This document shows positions 57,557 to 64,000 of a stretch of DNA of 64,000 nucleotides, in pieces. The position numbers were made by a program, and so were the translations under genes. This DNA is from Barnesiella intestinihominis YIT 11860 (GTDB lineage Bacteria; Bacteroidota; Bacteroidia; Bacteroidales; Barnesiellaceae), in assembly GCF_000296465.1 (NCBI RefSeq), contig NZ_JH815205.1, positions 263,109 through 327,108 on the forward strand, written 5' to 3'. Below the pieces are notes generated by a model, which was not told the DNA's origin, did no database searches, and was given only the letters and a program-made list of their open reading frames with translations. Each line of letters opens with the position of its first letter. The stretch's first letter is position 1.

Positions 57557-58624
57557 ATGAAACAACGAATCAAATTTATCTTTACAACATGGTTCATCGC
57601 CATAAGTCTGTTTACAATAAATGCACAAGATGTACAAACCAATAAAAACGATATGGAAAATTTGAATCTGACAAATGAGTGGGATAAAACATTCCCCCAA
57701 AGTGACAAAGTGAAACATAGTAAAGTAACATTCAGGAACCGTTACGGAATTACGCTCGCAGCCGATTTATACATGCCGAAAAATGCCGAAGGCAAATTAC
57801 CGGCTATCGCCGTCTGCGGCCCGTTCGGGGCTGTAAAAGAACAAGCGTCGGGACTCTATGCGCAAATTATGGCAGAACGAGGCTTTCTGACAATCGCCTT
57901 CGACCCCTCTTTCACCGGCGAAAGCGGCGGCGCACCTCGCTACGTGGCATCACCCGACATAAATACGGAAGATTTCTGTGCAGCCGTCGATTTTCTCTCC
58001 TTGCGTGACGATGTAGATTCGGAGCGAATCGGGATCATCGGCATCTGCGGTTGGGGCGGACTGGCTATAAACGCCGCAGCCATAGACACACGCATTAAAG
58101 CGACCGTAGCCTCTACCATGTACGATATGAGCAGATGCACGGCCAACGGTTATTTCGATGAAAACGACAACGCCGATGCCCGTTATGAAATGCGTCGACA
58201 ACTCAACGCCCAACGTACCATCGATGCAAGAAACGGCTCGTATGAAACGGCCGGTGGCGTAGTCGATCCTCTACCGCAAGATGCACCGCAATTCGTAAAG
58301 GATTATCATGCCTACTACAAAACTTCACGGGGTTACCATTCTCGTTCGTTGAACTCTAACAACGGCTGGAACAAAACTTCGGCTCTCTCGTTTCTCAATG
58401 CTCCTATCCTCGCTTATAGCGACGAAATTCGTAGTGCCGTGTTGCTGATTCACGGAGAGAAAGCTCATTCGCGTTATTTCAGCGAAGATGCTTTCAAAAA
58501 GTTGAAAGGCGACAACAAAGAGCTGATGATTGTCCCAGGAGCCAACCACACGGATTTATACGACCGAACAGACATTATTCCTTTTGATAAATTGGAATCT
58601 TTTTTCAAGGGGTATTTGAAATAA
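57557..58624 (+). CDS. secreted alpha/beta hydrolase, nucleophile position atypical
   Basis: 355 aa. A signal peptide (AISLFTINAQ) precedes an alpha/beta-hydrolase fold. Recognisable parts are the oxyanion region CGPFGAVKEQ, FDPSFTGESGG, the elbow IGICGWGGLAINAAA and a C-terminal VLLIHGEKAHSR with GANHTDLYDR carrying the likely His. The elbow has Trp where the family normally has the nucleophilic Ser (CxSxG becomes CGWGG), so ordinary esterase activity is doubtful. I recall the same GxCGWGG form in related Bacteroides proteins. It is last in the AraC-divergent run. Confidence 0.82.
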   Translation: MKQRIKFIFTTWFIAISLFTINAQDVQTNKNDMENLNLTNEWDKTFPQSDKVKHSKVTFRNRYGITLAADLYMPKNAEGKLPAIAVCGPFGAVKEQASGLYAQIMAERGFLTIAFDPSFTGESGGAPRYVASPDINTEDFCAAVDFLSLRDDVDSERIGIIGICGWGGLAINAAAIDTRIKATVASTMYDMSRCTANGYFDENDNADARYEMRRQLNAQRTIDARNGSYETAGGVVDPLPQDAPQFVKDYHAYYKTSRGYHSRSLNSNNGWNKTSALSFLNAPILAYSDEIRSAVLLIHGEKAHSRYFSEDAFKKLKGDNKELMIVPGANHTDLYDRTDIIPFDKLESFFKGYLK

Positions 58625-58645
58625 AATAGAGCCTGACGAATAAAT

Positions 58646-58678
58646 AAAGCCCGATAAATCTATGTTATCGGGCTTTAT
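58646..58678 (+). terminator. terminator after the alpha/beta hydrolase
   Basis: AAAGCCCGATAA and TTATCGGGCTTT form a 12-bp stem with a 7-nt loop, 21 nt after the stop; the trailing sequence is ATTCTTTATT. Confidence 0.8.
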
Positions 58679-58754
58679 TCTTTATTCCAACGAAGCATCA
58701 TCTCCGGCAGGGCAATCGTACCATCGCCCCGCAACCGGAAAAACCAAATGTTAC

Positions 58755-58934
58755 TTACCAAAATTTATTCTGCTGAGGATTGTATTCAAAACCGACGCTT
58801 CCCAACTTAGCGACTAAATCAGCTTTACTGATGTGCATATCATCGCACAATTCATCTAACGACACATAATTATCCCGTAACTTCGTATTAATAAACGAGA
58901 ATAAAATCATCGGGTCTTCTGGCAAAACAGTCAT
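58755..58934 (-). CDS. DUF4250 protein
   Basis: 59 aa from ATG at 58934. An in-frame ATG at 58964 lies inside the -7 box and is rejected; AAAGGAG sits 8 nt before 58934. The sequence LPEDPMILFSFINTKLRD, SLDELCDDMHIS and the end GFEYNPQQNKFW match DUF4250, a small helical family of unknown function that looks like a winged or simple HTH. It is monocistronic, with a strong promoter. Confidence 0.88.
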   Translation of the reverse strand: MTVLPEDPMILFSFINTKLRDNYVSLDELCDDMHISKADLVAKLGSVGFEYNPQQNKFW

Positions 58935-58961
58935 ATACTTTTCTCCTTTTATTTCGGGTAG

Positions 58962-58994
58962 CAAAGATAGTGTAAATTAAACGATTCTCTCAAA
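58962..58994 (-). promoter_or_regulatory. promoter of the DUF4250 gene
   Basis: Minus strand: TTTG (58991-58994), 21 nt, TATCTTTG (58962-58969), 28 nt from the chosen start. Confidence 0.7.
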
Positions 58995-59041
58995 AAAAAA
59001 TTACAGATACCCAATTGCTAAGTATCTGTAATCTTTCTCGG

Positions 59042-59114
59042 TGATCCGCTTGGGGCTCGAACCCAAGACCCCAACATTAAAAGTGTTGTGCTCTACCAGC
59101 TGAGCTAGCGAATC
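59042..59114 (-). tRNA. tRNA-Lys (UUU)
   Basis: A 73-nt cloverleaf on the minus strand. The acceptor arms GATTCGC and GCGGATC pair, the anticodon TTT is in the loop CTTTTAA, and the T arm is TTGGGTTCGAGCCCCAA. The discriminator is A; the following bases CCG mean CCA is not encoded. Confidence 0.95.
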
Positions 59115-59210
59115 TAACCTTGTTGCTTTTTGTAAAAGCGTTGCAAAGGTAGAACTATTTTTTCTTTTTGCAAAATTATATATCTATAAAAATATGTTAA
59201 ATAATATCTT

Positions 59211-60344
59211 TCATTCTTGTACCTCTTCCGAAACAGAGGTGTCAGTAGGAGAATCTGGTGGCTCGACAGAATCGGCTCCTATCACATAACGCTGATAATA
59301 AGACAGACACAACGTCGTTAACGGAAGAGCGATAATCATACCGACAAAACCGAGCAATGTGCCCCAAATAGAAAGCGAGAGCAAGATAATAGCGGGATTC
59401 AATCCTGTGACCTTACCCATAACCCGAGGAACGATAAACACATCTTCGATAATCTGGACTATGATAAAGACCAATATGCAAGCACCGAACAGCAACCAGA
59501 AATTAGTTCCGGTATCGGATGCCGAAACAAGACATAGCAGGATCGTCGGAATAATACCGATAAGTTGCAAATAGGGAACCATATTCAATACCCCGATGAA
59601 CAGCCCCAATACGATAGCCAACGGCAACCCCACAATCAAGAAACCTATACTGAATAAGATACCTACCAAACCGGCGACCAACGCCTGTCCCCGGAAATAA
59701 CGGTTCATACTCTCCTCTATATCGTTTCCTATCGAGACGAGCATAGGCCGGTATTTTTGCGGTATCATACGCTGGAACCCACACAATATCCTGTCATAAT
59801 CGAGCAATATAAAAACTATATACAACAGCACGACCAGCCAGCTCACGATATTGATGATTTCGCCTACCGAACCGGTGATGAAGCCCCAAGCCCCGGAAAA
59901 ACTCTCCTCGATAATCGAGAGCCATTGTTCCCGACTCAATAATCCCGACAGCTCGGAAAAATTAATATTATCACGAATAAAATCATGTACGGCTTGCGGG
60001 ACGAAAGGTATACTCGAAGAATTGTAAACATACTCGCTCAACAGCTCCCTCATATGAGCAATCTCATCGATAATCGACGGCAGAAACAACACACACAACA
60101 AAGATATGGTTATCAACACTTCCAGAAAAGCCAGAGTGATGGCTACTACCCTGCCTTTCAATTTAAACACCCGCTTGTTATACACGACCAACGGATTGAG
60201 CATATAGGCAACTATCCATGCTACAAGGAAAGGGAGCAAGGCTCCTCGAAGTATGTAAACCAAATAGAACAATCCCACGACGGAGACTACACCGAATAGA
60301 ATACGGATAACACGGTCGAACGTGTATGGTTGTCGGTCTACCAT
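59211..60344 (-). CDS. AI-2E family transporter
   Basis: 377 aa. About eight membrane helices and the family motifs are visible: FLVAWIVAYMLNPLVVY near the start, the amphipathic linker around IPFVPQAVHDFI, YFRGQALVAGLVGILFSIGF and the C-terminal ALPLTTLCLSYYQRYV, with an acidic tail. Family members have been linked to AI-2 export or Na+/H+ antiport; the substrate is uncertain. It is 52 nt downstream of tdk on the same strand. Confidence 0.9.
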   Translation of the reverse strand: MVDRQPYTFDRVIRILFGVVSVVGLFYLVYILRGALLPFLVAWIVAYMLNPLVVYNKRVFKLKGRVVAITLAFLEVLITISLLCVLFLPSIIDEIAHMRELLSEYVYNSSSIPFVPQAVHDFIRDNINFSELSGLLSREQWLSIIEESFSGAWGFITGSVGEIINIVSWLVVLLYIVFILLDYDRILCGFQRMIPQKYRPMLVSIGNDIEESMNRYFRGQALVAGLVGILFSIGFLIVGLPLAIVLGLFIGVLNMVPYLQLIGIIPTILLCLVSASDTGTNFWLLFGACILVFIIVQIIEDVFIVPRVMGKVTGLNPAIILLSLSIWGTLLGFVGMIIALPLTTLCLSYYQRYVIGADSVEPPDSPTDTSVSEEVQE

Positions 60345-60396
60345 GACTATAACGATTTTAATTATACCCTACATAACAAATATTCGCGGTTCGAGT

Positions 60397-60999
60397 TTAA
60401 TCCGAATGCTCTTTATCCTCTCGGGCTTGCAACTCCTGCAAATAGCATCGGCGACACAAAGGCTGATATTCATTTTTCTCTCCCAAAAGCACCCGTTTAT
60501 CGTTATCGACTAAACGATAGGAATAATTTGCCAAATGCCCGCATTTCACACAAATGGCATGGACTTTATATACATCGTCGGCTATCGACAATAACGAAGG
60601 CATAGGCCCGAAAGGAACTCGACGGAAATCCATATCCAACCCGGCGACAATCACCCTCGTCCCGTTATTGGCCAATTCGGAACAAACCTCGACAATACCT
60701 TCATCGAAAAATTGCGCCTCATCGATTCCTACGACATCGACCCCCGATGCCATCAACAATATACTGTGAGAATTATCGACCGGAGTGGAAAGGATAGAAG
60801 TACTGTCATGCGAAACGATATTCTCCTCGGAATAACGCACGTCGATGGCCGGCTTGAATATCTCTACTCTCTGACGGGCTATCTTGGCTCTTTTCAAACG
60901 GCGTATCAGCTCCTCCGTTTTGCCTGAAAACATAGACCCGCAGATCACTTCTATACTCCCCCTACGGTTTGTCTCATAATTACTTTCGGTCAAAACCAT
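60397..60999 (-). CDS. tdk: thymidine kinase
   Basis: 200 aa, type II cellular/bacterial Tdk. The P-loop GSMFSGKT is at residues 21-28, the catalytic Glu is E94 in IDEAQFFDE, and the lasso region has [11 protein letters not shown]. Four zinc cysteines lie in CVKCG and CRRC. It phosphorylates thymidine for salvage. It is the first gene of a likely pair with the AI-2E transporter. Confidence 0.96.
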   Translation of the reverse strand: MVLTESNYETNRRGSIEVICGSMFSGKTEELIRRLKRAKIARQRVEIFKPAIDVRYSEENIVSHDSTSILSTPVDNSHSILLMASGVDVVGIDEAQFFDEGIVEVCSELANNGTRVIVAGLDMDFRRVPFGPMPSLLSIADDVYKVHAICVKCGHLANYSYRLVDNDKRVLLGEKNEYQPLCRRCYLQELQAREDKEHSD

Positions 61000-61030
61000 A
61001 ATTATATTATATCTATTTTAATATTTTCAA

Positions 61031-61062
61031 CAAAAGTAAAAAGATAGTTCGATTTTGGCAAC
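61031..61062 (-). promoter_or_regulatory. promoter of tdk
   Basis: Minus strand: GTTG (61059-61062), 20 nt, TACTTTTG (61031-61038), 32 nt from the tdk start. Confidence 0.65.
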
Positions 61063-61183
61063 CTTTCCCAAACTATTTCTCCCAAGTGAAAAACAGAATC
61101 GCCATACAAACAGAATCACTTTTTCCTTCGGCTTATCTTTTCTTCGATAAATACAAGACAAAATACAGCTCGATAAAAAAGAG

Positions 61184-61230
61184 AAAAACACCCGTTTTTA
61201 CATCTCTGCGCTCTCCTTTCACTATCTTTG
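61184..61230 (+). promoter_or_regulatory. dyad-type promoter of dacB
   Basis: The dyad AAAAACacccGTTTTT (61184-61199) lies directly upstream of a promoter ending in CTCTCCTTTCAC-TATCTTTG (-7 box 61223-61230). The CTCCTTTCAC next to the -7 box matches the promoter-repeat family. Confidence 0.55.
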
Positions 61231-61254
61231 TAACGAATGCAACAGACAAAAACA

Positions 61255-62652
61255 ATGGCAAAACGAATCTTATTATTTTTTCTCATATTCAGCGCATTAC
61301 CGGTCATAGCCACCACGCAGCAGATTATCGATAAATTCGTATCCGACCCGGATTTTATTCCGTCGTCGATAGGGATTTGCATTACCGACGTCAAAACGGG
61401 AGAAACTATCGCCTCTTACAACGAACGACAAGCCGTCATTCCGGCATCGACGATCAAAGTTATTACGACCGCTACGGCTCTGCGATTGTATCGTCCCTCA
61501 TTCTGTCTATACACGACAGTGGGACACACCGGAACAATCGACGAAACAGAAACTTTACACGGAGACCTTGTGATACACGGCGGCGGAGACCCGTCCTTAG
61601 GCTCGGCATACCGTTGTCGCCACACCGAAGATTTCATCGACCAAATCATACAAAGAATTCTGTCCAATCACATCAAATCGATCAAGGGTCGCATAGTTGT
61701 CGATAACTCCTTATTCGACGAGCCAGCCATCTCTCCCAAATGGATGGTAGAAGATATAGCTTGGGATTACGGCACAGGCTGCCATGCTTTTTCATACAAA
61801 GACAACCGAATAGAGATAAACCTGCGATACAATGGAAAATCGTATGACGTAACCGGAGTCAATCCGCCTAACCGTTTTGTCGTTGAGACCAGTTTGACAA
61901 AAGGCGAAAAAGAAAACATCACAGTCAAGTGTGAAAACAACCGATACACGATTTCGGGAACTATTCCCAAAAGAAAAGATCGATACCGTCTCTATTTGTC
62001 GATAGCCCGACCGGATAGCCTATTCATAACAGATTTACAAGAAAAATTTCAAACAGCGGGAATAGAGGTCAAAAACTCCAATCTCGGTCAACTCCCGGAA
62101 ACGACATGGTTTCACTATCCGTCCGACTATCTCGGAGATATAGTACACAGCCTGAATGTACGCAGCGACAACCTGTATGCCGAAAGCGTACTCCGACTCT
62201 TGTCTCTGTCGGATCATGAGAAAGGGAGCGCAGAAAAAGGCATCGACATAATCCGTAAATACTGGCAAAATTACGAAGCCGACTCTCTCGAACTATTCAT
62301 GTACGACGGTTCGGGATTGGCTCGCAACAATAAAGTTTCAGCCAAATATCTGAATTGCGTCCTCAAAGAAACAGCCCGAGACTCACTGATTGGAGAGTAT
62401 TTCGTGCAAACGCTTCCTTTGGCGGGAAAAGAAGGCTCTGTCGCCACAATTATAAAGCATGGAGAACTGCCCGGCGAACTACGACTGAAAAGCGGAAGCA
62501 TGAGCGATGTACACGCCTACGCCGGATATTACACGACTCCCCAAAACCGATATGCGATAGTCGTCATGATCAACAACTATACATGCACGAGGGCTCAACT
62601 GAAACAAAAAATATCTACCCTGTTGACTCAGGTTCTTTCTAAAAAAGAGTAA
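61255..62652 (+). CDS. dacB: D-alanyl-D-alanine carboxypeptidase/endopeptidase (PBP4, S13)
   Basis: 465 aa from ATG at 61255; an ATG at 61237 would sit at the predicted transcription start. The signal peptide is LFFLIFSALPVIA. The catalytic SxxK is S65-T-I-K68 (PASTIK), the SxN is SDN near residue 305, and the third motif is KSGS near 411. Class C penicillin-binding proteins trim or cut peptidoglycan cross-links in the periplasm. Its promoter has the dyad-type layout. Confidence 0.94.
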   Translation: MAKRILLFFLIFSALPVIATTQQIIDKFVSDPDFIPSSIGICITDVKTGETIASYNERQAVIPASTIKVITTATALRLYRPSFCLYTTVGHTGTIDETETLHGDLVIHGGGDPSLGSAYRCRHTEDFIDQIIQRILSNHIKSIKGRIVVDNSLFDEPAISPKWMVEDIAWDYGTGCHAFSYKDNRIEINLRYNGKSYDVTGVNPPNRFVVETSLTKGEKENITVKCENNRYTISGTIPKRKDRYRLYLSIARPDSLFITDLQEKFQTAGIEVKNSNLGQLPETTWFHYPSDYLGDIVHSLNVRSDNLYAESVLRLLSLSDHEKGSAEKGIDIIRKYWQNYEADSLELFMYDGSGLARNNKVSAKYLNCVLKETARDSLIGEYFVQTLPLAGKEGSVATIIKHGELPGELRLKSGSMSDVHAYAGYYTTPQNRYAIVVMINNYTCTRAQLKQKISTLLTQVLSKKE

Positions 62653-62732
62653 TACCGACTAAAAAACTTTCACACGATACACGCATCTATCATTTTATCA
62701 TTATTTTTGTGAAATAACTAAATGCATATGTT

Positions 62733-63632
62733 ATGCTTCGAGATAGTCGTATCGTACACATCATAGACCTGTTAGGAGAGTTGAGGGAACTCTTGCTTGT
62801 CATCGATCAAGCGGGAGATACGGCTCCTGCCATACTGTTGAAACTGGCAAAAGAAAAAGCCGAAGAAATTACACGATTGACCCGTGAACTTCGACAGCCT
62901 GAATTTTGGGACGGAATACTTCGCTACGATCCCTTCACATCGGTCAAGACAACGACACACGAAGATGCGATTCCAAGCATGGAAAATCCCCTCGAAAAAG
63001 TCGGCGAACCCGTATCTTCTCACATCACCGACGAAAACATAATCCCCACAGAAAAGCAATCCGAAGAATCCGGTGAAGAGCTGGACACGGACAATAATAT
63101 CGCCGATACGGAAGATTATTCGGAAAGTCCGATTATAGAAAATAACGAACCCACCCACGAAAACGATACCGAAGAAAATGAAGAAGAAAACGACACGCTC
63201 TATCCGTGGGAAAAACTGAATGGGGAAGAACTATCGGCTGTACAAGACGAAAACGATGACGAGTACGAAGACTCCAACGAATTTGACGAAGACATAGAAG
63301 ACGACTATGAGGAGCCCGATTTATATGAGGAGGAAAATACGGAAGAAATCATCGAAGAAGAGGAACCTGCAACTCCCGTAACTCTCGAAGAAGCCCTTCA
63401 ACGTCAACAAGCCAAAGAGCTCCGTAAGGCATTAAGTTTGAACGACCGGTTCAGATTCCGTCGTGAACTCTTCGGTAACAGCGATATCCGTATGAACGAA
63501 ACGCTATCTCTGATAGATGCCATGCAGTCATACGAGGAAGCAGAAGATTACATTTTAAATGACTTGAATTGGGACGTAGAGAACCCCGACGTCGCCGAAT
63601 TCATGAAAATCGTACAAAAACATTTTTTATAG
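62733..63632 (+). CDS. acidic hypothetical protein
   Basis: 299 aa. The N-terminal ~70 residues are helical (IVHIIDLLGELRELLLVIDQ). Residues about 75-225 are a low-complexity, strongly acidic stretch of E, D, N and T. The C-terminal ~75 residues form a conserved-looking helical domain (LSLNDRFRFRRELFGNSD, MNETLSLIDAMQSYEEAEDY). I do not recognise a named family. It is 4 nt before rsmI on the same strand; a TATTTTTG box lies at 62702-62709. It may be an adaptor with a flexible acidic linker. Confidence 0.75.
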   Translation: MLRDSRIVHIIDLLGELRELLLVIDQAGDTAPAILLKLAKEKAEEITRLTRELRQPEFWDGILRYDPFTSVKTTTHEDAIPSMENPLEKVGEPVSSHITDENIIPTEKQSEESGEELDTDNNIADTEDYSESPIIENNEPTHENDTEENEEENDTLYPWEKLNGEELSAVQDENDDEYEDSNEFDEDIEDDYEEPDLYEEENTEEIIEEEEPATPVTLEEALQRQQAKELRKALSLNDRFRFRRELFGNSDIRMNETLSLIDAMQSYEEAEDYILNDLNWDVENPDVAEFMKIVQKHFL

Positions 63633-63636
63633 CAGT

Positions 63637-64000
63637 ATGGCAAAACTGTATGTAGTACCCACCCCGGTGGGAAATCTCGAAGACATGACATTTAGGGCTA
63701 TCTCCGTTCTGCGAGAAGTAGATTGTATCTTGGCGGAAGACACCCGCACAAGCGGCATATTATTGAAACACTTCGACATACACACTCGCATGCAGTCCCA
63801 CCATAAATTCAACGAGCATCAAACCATCGAAGGAATCGTCTCCCGGATAGAAGGAGGAGAAAACATAGCTCTTATTTCGGATGCCGGTACTCCGGCCATC
63901 TCCGACCCCGGGTTCCTTTTGGTAAGAGAGTGCCGACGAAGAGATGTCACCGTCGAATGCCTGCCCGGAGCGACAGCCTTTGTGCCGGCATTGGTAGCAT
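63637..64000 (+). CDS. rsmI: 16S rRNA 2'-O-ribose methyltransferase RsmI, 5' part
   Basis: The first 121 codons are present and the gene runs off the window. RsmI methylates the 2'-O of C1402 in 16S rRNA using SAM. The N-terminus KLYVVPTPVGNLEDMTFRAI, the segment VDCILAEDTRTSGILL and ISDAGTPAISDPG are diagnostic of the tetrapyrrole-methylase-like fold. The start at 63637 is 4 nt after the preceding stop. Confidence 0.95.
   Translation, partial: MAKLYVVPTPVGNLEDMTFRAISVLREVDCILAEDTRTSGILLKHFDIHTRMQSHHKFNEHQTIEGIVSRIEGGENIALISDAGTPAISDPGFLLVRECRRRDVTVECLPGATAFVPALVA

Overview
The window is a piece of a Bacteroidales (phylum Bacteroidota) chromosome. The evidence is a 16S-tRNA-Ile-tRNA-Ala-23S operon, promoters of the Bacteroidota type (TTTG, 19-21 nt, TAnnTTTG) in front of many genes, type IX secretion (T9SS) genes, a Bacteroidota-type PurM, DUF3127 and DUF3332 proteins, and small lipoproteins. 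A Barnesiella/Coprobacter-like genus is my guess only; it rests on the mix of T9SS and gut-type housekeeping genes and should be settled from the 16S gene at 1586-3118.

Layout. 1-3305: rRNA operon on the minus strand, cut at the window start, with its promoter at 3273-3305. 3483-8115: minus-strand genes (SH3/membrane protein, alanine dehydrogenase, a phosphodiester glycosidase lipoprotein, an ABM protein, a DUF3127 protein). 8417-15818: plus-strand housekeeping run rsfS-ftsH-cdsA-purM-udk-lytic transglycosylase-DUF3332. 15929-28220: mixed strands with pepD, OmpH, SGNH hydrolase, radC/glycosyltransferase, efp, rpmH (short, easily missed), a PAP2-barrel fusion, addA and a SUI1/YciH protein. 28504-38482: T9SS block porU1-rex-FAH-porU2-porV-ispF. 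38684-38866: an apparent stand-alone structured RNA. 39086-47780: mnmA-S8 protease-xseA-xseB, gltX-barrel protein-kdtA, LMW phosphatase. 48328-51865: a secreted T9SS-tailed protein between inverted intergenic repeats, then a serine recombinase. 51909-58624: GDPD/HAD pair and a regulator-rich accessory cluster (HxlR, MBL-like, AraC, acetyltransferase, cyclophilin-like lipoprotein, alpha/beta hydrolase). 58755-64000: DUF4250, tRNA-Lys, AI-2E transporter, tdk, dacB, an acidic hypothetical protein and the start of rsmI.

Working together: PorU (two copies) and PorV are the outer-membrane end of type IX secretion, and at least two likely cargoes (the S8 protease at 40192 and the 729-residue protein at 48328) lie in the same window. 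Envelope functions recur (FtsH, CdsA, lytic transglycosylase, OmpH, PAP2, KdtA, DacB).

The most unusual signals are non-coding. (1) A family of promoter repeats, tandem with an exact 82-bp period at 21164-21361 and 28298-28411 and single elsewhere, carries a dyad directly upstream of the -33 box. The dyad changes sequence between loci but stays palindromic. (2) Two copies of a ~192-bp MITE with 20-bp terminal inverted repeats and TAA target duplications, one of which sits in the stop codon of ald. (3) A promoter-to-terminator structured RNA. (4) REP-like palindrome clusters, two of which form an inverted pair around the T9SS cargo gene beside a serine recombinase. No CRISPR array, prophage or replication origin was seen.
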